Source: Faeciplasma avium
GTDB lineage: Bacteria > Bacillota > Clostridia > Oscillospirales > Ruminococcaceae
Direction: 5' to 3'
Assembly (NCBI GenBank): GCA_018713505.1
Contig: DVOL01000021.1
Span: forward strand, 1 to 27,566
DNA: 27,566 bases
The notes below the pieces were generated by a model, which ran no database searches, had not been told where the DNA came from, and saw only the letters and a program-made list of their open reading frames with translations. Below are positions 1 to 7,718 of this stretch, in pieces. The translations under genes were made by a program, and so were the position numbers. How positions within the stretch are numbered: position 1 is the stretch's first letter; each line of letters begins with the position of its first letter.

Positions 1-63
1 AGTCTGCCGTATACTGCGTCCTGACGGCGTTAATATAAAATTTGTGAAAGGAAGAGCGTGATT

Positions 64-2511
64 ATGAAAAAGCTGCTTGTGATAATTACCGCACTCGTTA
101 TGGCTGCTGCAGTCTCGGCAAATCTTTTTGCCGCAGGCGATAGCCTTAATCTGTCGGTGTCGGTCGATAATGACACTCCCGGAAGAGATGAAGAGATAAC
201 CCTTACTGTAAGCCTTGATAGCAACCCCGGACTTATTTATTTGGGCTTTGATTTTGAGTTTGACACAGCTGCGCTGAAATTTGTAAGCCTTGAAAACGGC
301 AACACCTTTGATTCAAGAGGACTGCTTTTTGACTATAAGCAATCCTCGGATAAGTCAAATCCGAGGGGAATGTTTAATTTTTACGACTCCAGCCAGAATC
401 TTACAAATACAGGAACCCTCCTGACGATAAAGTTCAAGGTTCTCGACACTGCCGCCTTTAATGACACAGATATAAAATTCAATGTCAACGAGAACTACAA
501 CTATAATTTGAAATCGCTTACTGTTGACACGATTGACGCCGTCACCCTGACGGTATCCTGCGACCATGCGGCGGCAGCGCTTACTCCTGCCAAGAACGCC
601 GACTGCACCAACGGGGGCAACACCGCCTATTGGTACTGCGCCACCTGCGGCAAGTTCTTCAGCGATAGTAACAACACAGTAGGAAGCGAGATAGAAGAAA
701 ACTCCTGGGTTACCCCAGCTCTTGGGCATGACCTTATCAATCATCCCGAGGTCCCCGCAACCTGCCAGTCAGAAGGCACTATAGAGTACTGGAGCTGTTC
801 AAAATGCAGTGATAACTTCTCTGACTCTGAGGGAAAAACCGAGGTCGATGACCTTATAATCCCTGTTGCTGACCACACTCACGACCGCTATGAATATAAT
901 GACACCGAGCACTGGTCTGTATGTAAGGACTGCGGAAACGAAATCTCAGGCACAAGAGCCGCTCATGATAATAGCGCCGTCACCCCCGGAAAGGAGCCTA
1001 CCTGCACCGAGCCTGGCTTCAGCGAAGAGAAGAGCTGCTCTGTCTGCGGCAAGGTAGTCGAGCCTGCCGCAACGATTTCCGCAACCGGCCATTCCATGAC
1101 GAAAATAGACGCTAAGGCAGCCACCTGCACCGAGGACGGCAACAAGGAATACTATGAGTGCCAGGTCTGCTCCGAGTTGTACTGGGATGAGCAGGGCAGC
1201 AAGCCTATAACAGACAGCACCTACATAATAGGAAAGCTCGGCCATAATATGACCGAATACCCCGAGGTCAAGCCCACCTGCTCTGTTGCAGGAAACAGCG
1301 CATACTGGCACTGCTCAAGATGTGATAAGTACTTCTCCGACGCTATGGGCAATACTGAGATCGCAAAGGACAGCTGGGTTATATCTGCCACCGGCGAGCA
1401 TGTCGACGCTGACGGCGAGTGGGAGACTGACCCATATTCTCACTGGCACACCTGCGGCTGCGGAACCGAGTTTGACAAGGCTTCCCACTCAGGAGGAGAG
1501 GCTAACTGCAAAAATCCTGCTGTCTGCGAGACCTGCGGCAAGTCCTACGGAAGCGTAGACCCTGACAATCACGCAGGAAACACCTACCTTGTCGGTGAGA
1601 AGGAGGCTACCTGCACCGAAAAGGGCTACACAGGAGACACCTACTGCTCCGACTGCAACACCAAGCTTCAGGACGGCACTGAAATCGCAATGCTTGCGCA
1701 TACCGAGAGCGACTGGATGACCGGCGATAGCGAGCATTGGAAGGAGTGTACCGTCTGCCACAAGGACATCGACGGCACAAGGGGCGCTCACAACAAGGAT
1801 CTAACCGTTCCCGGTCAGGCGCCCACCTGCACCGAGCCTGGCTTCAGCGAGGCTAAGAAGTGCTCTGTCTGCGACAAGATAGTCGAGGCTTCAAATCAGG
1901 TTCCGGCTACAGGCCACTCGATGACCTTTACCGACGCTAAGGCGGCTACCTGCACCGAGTACGGCAACAGCGCTTACTACTACTGCTCAAACTGCAGCAA
2001 GTATTTCTCCGACGGCGCCGGAAATAACGAGATAGCGGCAAACTCCTGGGTTATAAACAAGCTCCCGCACAACTACCAGAACGGCTACTGCACCGTCTGC
2101 GGAGCCGCCGAGCCTAAAGATAACTATCCTCAGGCGTATATTTACCTCAACGACTCCTTCCACGGAATAGTCGGACTCGCAGGAGCCATGGTTCCTCAGC
2201 CCCATATCCAGGACGCTGTTGGAACATACAGGGACGCTCAGTATGAGTGGCATGTATGCTCGGTCTGCGGATATGTCTTTGGTAAGACCGAGATAGCAAA
2301 CGAGGAGGTAATAATCACCGAGCCAGAGGAGATTGTAATCGAGGAGCCGGTACAGTCCGGCGACTCCGACGAGGACAGCTCCGCAGACTCGGCGCAGGAT
2401 GTAACCGTCAGCGAGCCGAATCCCGTCACCTCCGTGACGGTCGGCGCAGGCTCACTGCTCGCAGCAATAGCCGGCCTCACCTTAATGGCGCTAAGAAAAA
2501 GGTCCAAATAA
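64..2511 (+). CDS. Secreted Cys-rich repeat protein with N-terminal cohesin-like domain
   Basis: An 815-residue surface protein. I start it at ATG 64 rather than the in-frame GTG at 58, because the AGGAAG ribosome site (49-54) is well spaced only for the ATG. A signal peptide (KK then a hydrophobic run, about residues 1-25) is followed by a beta-rich cohesin-like domain (about 27-165; GLIYLGFDFEFDTAALKFVS resembles the cohesin core). Residues 165-730 are degenerate ~60-residue modules carrying CxxC pairs, the phrase CTEPGFSE and GH before the next module, like small zinc-ribbon-type repeats of clostridial surface proteins. A Glu/Asp/Ser-rich spacer leads to NPVTS, a hydrophobic helix and an RKRSK tail, which is a membrane anchor or a degenerate sortase-type signal. 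It probably displays or binds partners outside the cell. The ligand is unknown, and cohesin assignment is by sequence resemblance only. Confidence 0.72.
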   Translation: MKKLLVIITALVMAAAVSANLFAAGDSLNLSVSVDNDTPGRDEEITLTVSLDSNPGLIYLGFDFEFDTAALKFVSLENGNTFDSRGLLFDYKQSSDKSNPRGMFNFYDSSQNLTNTGTLLTIKFKVLDTAAFNDTDIKFNVNENYNYNLKSLTVDTIDAVTLTVSCDHAAAALTPAKNADCTNGGNTAYWYCATCGKFFSDSNNTVGSEIEENSWVTPALGHDLINHPEVPATCQSEGTIEYWSCSKCSDNFSDSEGKTEVDDLIIPVADHTHDRYEYNDTEHWSVCKDCGNEISGTRAAHDNSAVTPGKEPTCTEPGFSEEKSCSVCGKVVEPAATISATGHSMTKIDAKAATCTEDGNKEYYECQVCSELYWDEQGSKPITDSTYIIGKLGHNMTEYPEVKPTCSVAGNSAYWHCSRCDKYFSDAMGNTEIAKDSWVISATGEHVDADGEWETDPYSHWHTCGCGTEFDKASHSGGEANCKNPAVCETCGKSYGSVDPDNHAGNTYLVGEKEATCTEKGYTGDTYCSDCNTKLQDGTEIAMLAHTESDWMTGDSEHWKECTVCHKDIDGTRGAHNKDLTVPGQAPTCTEPGFSEAKKCSVCDKIVEASNQVPATGHSMTFTDAKAATCTEYGNSAYYYCSNCSKYFSDGAGNNEIAANSWVINKLPHNYQNGYCTVCGAAEPKDNYPQAYIYLNDSFHGIVGLAGAMVPQPHIQDAVGTYRDAQYEWHVCSVCGYVFGKTEIANEEVIITEPEEIVIEEPVQSGDSDEDSSADSAQDVTVSEPNPVTSVTVGAGSLLAAIAGLTLMALRKRSK
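901..1197 (+). repeat. Intragenic duplication, copy A (825-bp period)
   Basis: Copy A of a duplicated block inside the Cys-rich surface gene. It matches copy B at 1726-2022 at a constant offset of 825 bp (275 codons). A 26-base stretch starting at 1000 recurs exactly at 1825, and the encoded order HW..C..C, GTR.AH, PTCTEPGFSE, CSVC, ATGHSMT, DAKAATCTE is the same in both. Confidence 0.8.
1726..2022 (+). repeat. Intragenic duplication, copy B (825-bp period)
   Basis: Copy B of the block at 901-1197. The copies are close at the amino acid level but differ at many silent and some replacement sites, so the duplication is not brand new. The spacing is an exact number of codons and keeps the frame. 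Confidence 0.8.
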
Positions 2512-2526
2512 TTTAAATTGAAATTT

Positions 2527-2568
2527 CTCCCTGCCCGAGGCGTCCAAGAGGCTCCCTGAGGCAGGGAG
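2527..2568 (+). terminator. Hairpin after the surface-protein gene
   Basis: CTCCCTGCC (2527-2535) pairs perfectly with GGCAGGGAG (2560-2568) 16 bases after the stop codon. No U-tract follows, so it is either a weak terminator or a 3'-end stabilising hairpin. More inverted repeats follow at about 2597-2623 and 2630-2656. Confidence 0.5.
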
Positions 2569-2683
2569 TGCATTAAGAGTATATTTTGATTTAGGTCAGG
2601 GCGGCTTTATGTCTTTCCTGCCCTTAATCTGCCCGGAGCCGTCAGGCGTCCGGGAGGCAAAACCCACCAAATGAGATTTACAG

Positions 2684-3207
2684 ATGCTAAAAAGGCTTAT
2701 TTCGGCTGCCGCAGCCCTCACGATGGAGCTCACTCTGACGGCTTCACTGCTAGGAGCGGATGCCGGCACAGGCGTTGTAGAGTCCACCGAGACCGTCACC
2801 GGCAGCTTTTCCTGCAGCTTTGTTGACAACGATTACGACACCAACCTCACCGGGGTGTCCGGCATCGGCACAAAAACACCTGGGGGATGGATTTTCCCGT
2901 CATAGACGAGCTTATCGAAAACGCCTTCGACTTCACGACAGGCGTCACGCTTCATGTATACTCCGGCTCCTACGCTCTTGACTGGGCGAAGTCGCACAGC
3001 GTGAGCTACTAGCTTATAGACCCTCCCGCAGGGGACTCAAACCGTGACGGCGTGGTGGATTCATCCGAGCTTGAGAGGATTCTTATGCACATCCTCGGGC
3101 TGAGCCTTATATCCCAGCCTGACGGCGACCCGGCTGACGGCAACAGGGATGTCAGCATAGATATAAGAGACTTTAATCTTGCCTACTATGAAATGACAAG
3201 AGGATAG
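2684..3207 (+). pseudogene. Decayed leucine-rich-repeat/dockerin protein gene
   Basis: The remnant starts at ATG 2684 with a signal peptide (MLKRLISAAAALTMELTLTA) and runs to TAG 2903. A +2 frame then continues from about 2887 and contains VTLHVYSGSYALDWAKSHSV, the terminal motif of BspA-type leucine-rich-repeat proteins. It is interrupted by TAG at 3010-3012 and then encodes an intact-looking dockerin (3034-3204). The two calcium-binding loops are DSNRDGVVDSSE and DGNRDVSIDIRD, with Asp/Asn at positions 1, 3, 5 and 9 and an acid at 12. So there is one frameshift, near A5 and G5 runs at 2872-2886, one nonsense codon, and probably an internal deletion, because most of the repeat region is missing. 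A normal relative would be a secreted protein docking onto a cohesin. Confidence 0.75.
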
Positions 3208-3212
3208 ATTAA

Positions 3213-3241
3213 GACCTGCATGGCAAAAAGCTGTGCAGGTC
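3213..3241. terminator. Hairpin between the dockerin remnant and the convergent ZIP gene
   Basis: GACCTGCA (3213-3220) pairs with TGCAGGTC (3234-3241), giving an 8-bp perfect stem. It lies between convergent genes and could end transcription from either side. On the minus strand it is followed only by TTAAT, so it lacks a strong U-tract. A second inverted repeat (CCTCCC...GGGAGG) lies at about 3256-3278. Confidence 0.4.
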
Positions 3242-3311
3242 GAAGCTTATATAGCCTCCCTCAGCTCCATCGGGAGGTGCGTGACTGCCTGCCTTTAGGA
3301 GGTCCCGAAGG

Positions 3312-4106
3312 CTACCCAAGTGCGACATCAAGGAGCATCATAAGAGAAAAGCCGAGGACGATTCCCATAGTTCCAAGATAGGGCGACCGGGAGCCATCCG
3401 ACTCGCACTCCGGGATAAGCTCATGCACGGCGACGACTATCATAGCGCCCGCCGCAAAGGAAAGAGCAAAGGGCAAAAGGCTGCTCACCGCCGAGACTGC
3501 CGCTGCGCCGATTACTCCGGCTACAGGCTCGACCATGCCGGACGCCTGACCGATAAGAAAGCTTTTAGGCCTCGAAATGCCCTCCCGTCTTAACGGCAGG
3601 GAGACGGCGGCGCCCTCGGGAAAGTTCTGGACGGCTATTCCAAGAGCAAGGACGGTAGCTCCAGTGAGCGCCTCTGCGTCAAAGGACGCCCCGAGCGCTC
3701 CGAAGGCGACTCCAACCGCAAGCCCCTCCGGGATGTTGTGCAGGGTTATTGAGAGCACCATAAGTGAGGCTCTGCTCCTTTGCTTTTCGGAGCTGTGCCT
3801 TTTTCTCCGAAGGTATCCTGAAAGGCAGTCCATGGCGTACATAAACCCGGCTCCCGATAAAAAGCCTGCCGTGGCAATCAGCCAGGGAGCCGTCATCCCG
3901 CTCAGCCTTGCCCTCTCGACTGCGGGGCTCAAAAGCGACCAGAAGCTCGCCGATATCATAACTCCTGCGGCAAAGCCCAGAAGCAGCCGGGAGCTTTGGG
4001 CGTCCGCCTTTTTGTATATAAAAACCGCTGCGGCTCCGATGGCGGTGAAAAGCCATGTGACCGTGGTTGCCGCAAGAGCGTATAGGATATTGCTCAAATA
4101 AATCAT
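3312..4106 (-). CDS. ZIP family divalent metal transporter (GufA/ZupT-like)
   Basis: A 264-residue integral membrane protein with about eight hydrophobic segments, the usual size for bacterial ZIP carriers, which import zinc or related divalent metals. The two metal-site helices are clear: HNIPEGLAVGVAFG (His123, Asn124, Glu127) and QNFPEGAAVSLPL (Asn161, Glu164), followed by GMVEPVAGVIG (Glu193). A basic loop (RRKRHSSEKQRSR, about 100-112) precedes the first site, as is usual for ZIP, but it is poor in His. An AGGTGAGG ribosome site lies just upstream of the ATG at 4106. The gene stands alone, convergent to the dockerin remnant and divergent from trmO. The metal actually carried (Zn, Fe, Mn) cannot be read from sequence. 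Confidence 0.9.
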   Translation of the reverse strand: MIYLSNILYALAATTVTWLFTAIGAAAVFIYKKADAQSSRLLLGFAAGVMISASFWSLLSPAVERARLSGMTAPWLIATAGFLSGAGFMYAMDCLSGYLRRKRHSSEKQRSRASLMVLSITLHNIPEGLAVGVAFGALGASFDAEALTGATVLALGIAVQNFPEGAAVSLPLRREGISRPKSFLIGQASGMVEPVAGVIGAAAVSAVSSLLPFALSFAAGAMIVVAVHELIPECESDGSRSPYLGTMGIVLGFSLMMLLDVALG

Positions 4107-4209
4107 TCCTCACCTAATTGTCTAGCTGCAAAATTTTCATCCGGCGAAATCGCATTCTCGGATAATATCTATTTTATTCAGAGCACGGCAATCTGTGAAA
4201 GGAGTATTC

Positions 4210-4896
4210 ATGGAGTACAGCATTAAACCGATAGCGCATATAGAAAACGACTTTAGCTGCAAGTTTGGAATCCCGAGGCAGAGCGGAATCCTTGACACGC
4301 TTAACTCAAGGATAATTATGGAGCCGGAATTTAGAAGCCCGGAGGCGTTCAGAGGCATCGAGGAGTTTTCCCACCTCTGGCTTCTGTGGAGGATAACTCT
4401 TGACGAGTATCACGGCTTCAGGGCGACCGTCCGTCCGCCGAGACTGGGAGGGAACAAAAGGCTAGGAGTCTTTGCGACTAGGTCCCCCTACAGACCCAAT
4501 TCAATAGGTCTTAGCTCGGTCAGGCTTGTCGGGGTGGAAATAGACTCCGGCAGGGGACCTATTCTGACAGTCGCCGGTGCCGACCTTGTAAGCGGCACCC
4601 CGATTCTTGACATCAAGCCCTACATTAGCTACACCGACTCCCACCCTGACGCTAGGTGCGGCTTCTCGGAGAGGGCAATGGGTCACGAGCTTGAGGTGAT
4701 CATCCCCGAGGAGCTAAGAAAAATAATACCTCCCGACAGGCAGGAGGCGTTAATCAGCATATTAAAAAACGACCCAAGACCGGGCTATCACAAAGACCCC
4801 GAGAGGGTCTACAGCTTTGAATTTGCCGGTCTTGGGATAAGCTTTTATGTCAGCGGCGGGGTCCTGACGGTAATAAGGATTGCTCCTTTATCTTAG
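4210..4896 (+). CDS. trmO: TrmO/TsaA family tRNA (t6A37) N6-methyltransferase
   Basis: A 228-residue protein of the TsaA/TrmO (UPF0066) family, which uses S-adenosylmethionine to methylate N6-threonylcarbamoyladenosine at position 37 of certain tRNAs. The family signature is present: IGLSSVRLVG preceded by TRSPYRPN, then GTPILDIKPYI. The N-terminal YSIKPIAHIEN and FSHLWLLWR are also typical of the beta-barrel domain. I start at ATG 4210, since GAAAGGAG (4197-4204) sits five bases upstream; an in-frame GTG at 4195 lies ahead of that site. The length is normal. The 3' end overlaps the convergent aminotransferase gene by 9 bp, so the two transcripts are antisense at their ends. Confidence 0.88.
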   Translation: MEYSIKPIAHIENDFSCKFGIPRQSGILDTLNSRIIMEPEFRSPEAFRGIEEFSHLWLLWRITLDEYHGFRATVRPPRLGGNKRLGVFATRSPYRPNSIGLSSVRLVGVEIDSGRGPILTVAGADLVSGTPILDIKPYISYTDSHPDARCGFSERAMGHELEVIIPEELRKIIPPDRQEALISILKNDPRPGYHKDPERVYSFEFAGLGISFYVSGGVLTVIRIAPLS

Positions 4897-6075
4897 CTCG
4901 CTTACCGTCTCGGCGAGAAGCCTAATGCCCTTGTCTATTTCGCTGTCCGAGGGCATAGAGTAGTTTAGTCTGAAGGAGCGTGTAGGCTCGCTTTCGTCGG
5001 GCAGGAACGCCGTCCCCGGGACTACAAAGACATTTTTCTCGGCGGCGAGGCTGACAAAGTCGGAGAGCCTTATGCCCTCGGGGAGGGTACACCAAAGAAA
5101 GATTCCGCCCTCCGGCCTGGTGTAGCTGACATCCTTTGGCATATACCTGTCAAGAGCCTCCAGCATGACCGTCGCCTTATGTCGGTAAAGCTCCCTGATT
5201 TTGAGTATGTGCTTGTCCAAGTCGCACTCCTTTATGAATTTGGCGGTGACCATCTGGAAGAACACATTGGTGTGGACATCCTCGACCTGCTTAGCGACGA
5301 CTATCTTTGAGACTATCTCTTTGTTGGCTGTAAGAGTGCCTATTCTTATTCCGGCGGAGAGTATCTTTGAGAACGACCCGCAGTAGACCACCCTGCCGTC
5401 CGAATCGAAGCTCTTATAGGTGGGGACATCCTCGCCGGTGAACCTTAAATCGCCGTAGGGATTGTCCTCTATGATTATGATATCATACCTTCTTGCAAGC
5501 TCGTAGACCGCCCTTCTGTTCTCGAGGGTGGAGGTTATTCCCGAGGGATTCTGGAAGGAGGGTATGGTGTAAAGGAGCTTCACCCTTTCATTCTCGCTGA
5601 GGATTTTTTCAAGAGCCGCAGTATCTATTCCGTTTTCGCAGAGCGGGACGCCCATAAGCCTAGCCCCTAGCGAGCGGAAGGCGTTAAGAGCGCCTATGAA
5701 GCTGGGATTCTCGCAGACTACAATGTCCCCCTCGGAGCAAAAGACCTTGCAGGTAAGCTCTATTCCCTGCTGACCGCCCGTCACGATGATGGTGTCGTCG
5801 TCACAGGAGCCAATCCCGTAGACGGTCTTTAGCCTTCTGGAGACAAGCTCCCTAAGCTCTGTATACCCCTCGGTGACGCCGTACTGAAGCGCAGTCACCG
5901 GCTGATTTGTGAGTATATCGTCCGCAAGCCTTTTAATGTCCGAAATCGGGAAGGACTCGGGGCTTGGGTTTCCTGCGGCAAAGCTTATCGAGCCGGGAGT
6001 CCCCAGGCTCTTGAAAATCTCCCTTATGGCGGAGGGCTTCATAACTCTTAGCTTCTCGCTGAAATTGTAGTTCAT
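4888..6075 (-). CDS. PLP-dependent aminotransferase, fold type I (LysN/ARO8-like)
   Basis: A 395-residue class I/II aminotransferase of the group that also forms the catalytic half of MocR regulators, here without a DNA-binding domain. The PLP site is complete: VTGGQQG (98-104), IIEDNPYGDLRF with Asp204 and Tyr207, and GSFSKILSAGIRIG with Schiff-base Lys237. The C-terminal SFRLNYS supplies the carboxylate-binding Arg. Family members act on aromatic amino acids, 2-aminoadipate or branched-chain substrates, and the substrate is not decided here. An AAGGATG ribosome site precedes the ATG, and a good promoter lies at 6142-6170 on the same strand with three 15-bp repeats just upstream. Confidence 0.85.
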   Translation of the reverse strand: MNYNFSEKLRVMKPSAIREIFKSLGTPGSISFAAGNPSPESFPISDIKRLADDILTNQPVTALQYGVTEGYTELRELVSRRLKTVYGIGSCDDDTIIVTGGQQGIELTCKVFCSEGDIVVCENPSFIGALNAFRSLGARLMGVPLCENGIDTAALEKILSENERVKLLYTIPSFQNPSGITSTLENRRAVYELARRYDIIIIEDNPYGDLRFTGEDVPTYKSFDSDGRVVYCGSFSKILSAGIRIGTLTANKEIVSKIVVAKQVEDVHTNVFFQMVTAKFIKECDLDKHILKIRELYRHKATVMLEALDRYMPKDVSYTRPEGGIFLWCTLPEGIRLSDFVSLAAEKNVFVVPGTAFLPDESEPTRSFRLNYSMPSDSEIDKGIRLLAETVSELR

Positions 6076-6141
6076 CTAAAACACATCCTTGCTGTCGGTT
6101 TTCGGGTCGCTTCCGGCCCTGCCGTATTATTTTATCCTACC

Positions 6142-6170
6142 ATTATACCACCCGTCCTGCGATTTGTAAA
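6142..6170 (-). promoter_or_regulatory. Sigma-A promoter for the aminotransferase gene
   Basis: On the minus strand, TTTACA (6170-6165) and TATAAT (6147-6142) are separated by 17 bp, and the start codon lies about 67 bases downstream of the -10. Confidence 0.7.
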
Positions 6171-6210
6171 TACGCTTATGCGAAATGCGCCTATGCGAAA
6201 TACGCCTATG
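6166..6210. repeat. Three 15-bp direct repeats upstream of the aminotransferase promoter
   Basis: Units at 6166-6180, 6181-6195 and 6196-6210 follow the consensus CGAAATACGCCTATG; the last two differ at one base and the first is more degenerate. They abut and slightly overlap the -35 box of the minus-strand promoter, a position suited to an activator or repressor site, but a simple tandem repeat is equally possible. Confidence 0.7.
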
Positions 6211-6388
6211 TGATACTATCGCAAGAAAAACTCGGGAGGGCGCCATAGCTTATGACTCCAACGGCATGAAGGAGGATAATTTTCCTATCCGATATTATGC
6301 CGTGAGGTGCCATGCCGGCGGATCTCATCCTAAAATCCCGTTTCACTGTTGAATGGGAACAAAAAAGCCCGTAAAGCTGTAATAATTC
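6211..6388. other. Intergenic region with an imperfect hairpin and no convincing gene
   Basis: This stretch lies between the divergent promoters. It holds an outer stem CGGCAT/ATGCCG (6262-6267 with 6297-6302) enclosing GGATA/TATCC (6274-6278 with 6286-6290). A 55-codon open frame (6185-6352) crosses it but lacks a ribosome site. I recognise no known RNA family. Confidence 0.4.
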
Positions 6389-6417
6389 TTGACATCCGCA
6401 TTTTAAGATGGTATAAT
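6389..6417 (+). promoter_or_regulatory. Sigma-A promoter for the membrane-protein gene
   Basis: Perfect consensus TTGACA (6389-6394), a 17-bp spacer and TATAAT (6412-6417). The leader up to ATG 6498 contains a short CCGCC...GGCGG inverted repeat (about 6441-6458). Confidence 0.9.
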
Positions 6418-6497
6418 CATCTTAGCTGATATTACGCCCTGCCGCCATAAGTCCGGCGGAGGATGGTATCGCTACTAAATAGCTTAGGAGGGAAAAT

Positions 6498-7421
6498 ATG
6501 AACTCTTTTTCTGAGAACATGAAAACCGCCCTTTCGATTCTCAAGGGCAAGCCGTGGAAGCTTATCGGAATTATTCTTCTTGGCGAGCTTCTTCTGATTA
6601 TTACGGATATTGTCTGCGCCCTGCCGATACTCTCCCTGCCGATAAGCTGGGTAATCAGCGCAGGAATAGCGGCAATAGCCCTGGGCACTGTAAGAAACGA
6701 GAAGGTCTACGAGACTAAGGACATCTTTAACGGCTTCTCCAGCTTTAAAAGGGTAGCCGGCGGAATCGCATGGGCAAAGCTCTGGGTATACATCTGGGTT
6801 ATCGCTCCCGTTGCGATTTTACTGCTTTCCCTTGCCGAGGTTCTAACAGGCGGAATAGTCATGGCTGTAATCAGCGTGGTGCTGTTTGTAATCGCTATTA
6901 TGGTATGCTCCGTCATCGCCTTCATCAAGAGCCTGTCCTACATATTCACACCCTATATTCTCATGACAAGGCCGGAGGTTGCCGCTCTTGACGCCGTAAA
7001 GGAGTCAAGGAGGATGACGACAGGTCTCAAGGGCGGAATATTCCTTTCCCTGTTCCTGCCGAATCTTGCCGTTGGACTCGTCTCGATGATTCTTATGCTC
7101 CTTGGAATGATTCCCTATATCGGGATACTCTTCTCGCTGGCAGGAGCGCTTTGGACAATCGCCGCATATGTTCTTCTGATGGTCTACAACGAGCTTGTCG
7201 TTGCAAGCTTCTATAACCGTGCAAACGCCAATGTTCCCTCTCCCAGCGCCGCCTATGCGTACTCCGTTATGGGAATGAATGTCGGTCAGCAGGCTCAGGC
7301 TTCTGCTCCCGCACCTGCTCCGGCTCCTGCACCCGCACCCGCACCCACACCAGCTCCTGCACCGGCTCCGGCTCCGGCACCCGCACCCGAGGAGTCAAAC
7401 AGCTCCGCAGGCGAGCAGTAA
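6498..7421 (+). CDS. Multi-pass membrane protein with Ala-Pro-rich C-terminal tail
   Basis: A 307-residue protein with about five or six transmembrane helices between residues 20 and 240, then a cytoplasmic-looking tail rich in alternating Ala-Pro (about 268-296) ending in EESNSSAGEQ. The segment TRPEVAALDAVKESRRMTTG followed by a membrane helix resembles the repeated motif of DUF975-type clostridial membrane proteins, so I would place it near that family; its function is unknown. Translation starts at ATG 6498 behind a strong AGGAGGG site. It appears monocistronic, with a perfect promoter (6389-6417) and a structured terminator (7471-7540). The Ala-Pro tail is encoded by GC-rich CCT/CCG/GCT/GCA alternation that may vary in length by slippage. 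Confidence 0.65.
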   Translation: MNSFSENMKTALSILKGKPWKLIGIILLGELLLIITDIVCALPILSLPISWVISAGIAAIALGTVRNEKVYETKDIFNGFSSFKRVAGGIAWAKLWVYIWVIAPVAILLLSLAEVLTGGIVMAVISVVLFVIAIMVCSVIAFIKSLSYIFTPYILMTRPEVAALDAVKESRRMTTGLKGGIFLSLFLPNLAVGLVSMILMLLGMIPYIGILFSLAGALWTIAAYVLLMVYNELVVASFYNRANANVPSPSAAYAYSVMGMNVGQQAQASAPAPAPAPAPAPAPTPAPAPAPAPAPAPEESNSSAGEQ

Positions 7422-7470
7422 TTCCTACTGGATAAAAAGACAGCTAAGCCTAAATAAACACTGAGAAGGT

Positions 7471-7540
7471 GCGTCCCTGCCGATTCTGCCGGTATGCTTA
7501 TTATCCGGCGGAGTATGGCGAAGGGGCGCTCCTTTCTTTT
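7471..7540 (+). terminator. Rho-independent terminator with long interrupted stem
   Basis: GCGTCCCT (7471-7478) pairs with AGGGGCGC (about 7522-7529), an inner GCCGG pairs with CCGGC (7488-7492 with 7505-7509), and TCCTTTCTTTT follows. It closes the membrane-protein transcription unit. Confidence 0.7.
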
Positions 7541-7593
7541 AAGGAAAAATCGGCTCAGGCGGTGAGTTTGTCCTGTTAATTTAAAATAATGTC

Positions 7594-7632
7594 TTTCAAC
7601 CGGCGCTGAGATAGGGTATAATTGTCTATAAT
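7594..7632 (+). promoter_or_regulatory. Possible promoter of the GH115 gene
   Basis: Two TATAAT boxes lie ten bases apart (7617-7622 and 7627-7632). Only a poor -35 (TTTCAA, 7594-7599, 17 bp from the first box) is visible, so a weak or activator-dependent promoter is likely. The leader to ATG 7719 is about 80 bases long. Confidence 0.45.
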
Positions 7633-7718
7633 CACCATACTGAGCTTAAAATCAAGGTGATTTTTCGCCATTTAGCATTTTACAGCCATTAAGACTGTTT
7701 CGGGAAAGGAAGTCACTA

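Noticed and set aside
1..63. End of a preceding gene at the window edge
   Set aside because: Too short to support a frame; no stop-proximal motif or terminator is recognisable.
901..2022. Possible CRISPR-like or mobile repeat in the surface gene
   Set aside because: The repeats are in frame, diverged, protein-coding and lack spacer structure.
3010..3012. TAG read as a sense codon (recoded stop) in the dockerin gene
   Set aside because: trmO and the oxidoreductase beta gene end naturally with TAG, so TAG is a stop here; a frameshift is also present.
6185..6352. A 55-codon open frame with Cys and His near its end
   Set aside because: No ribosome site at either in-frame ATG (6185, 6266), it begins inside the 15-bp repeats and overlaps hairpin sequence; no family resemblance.
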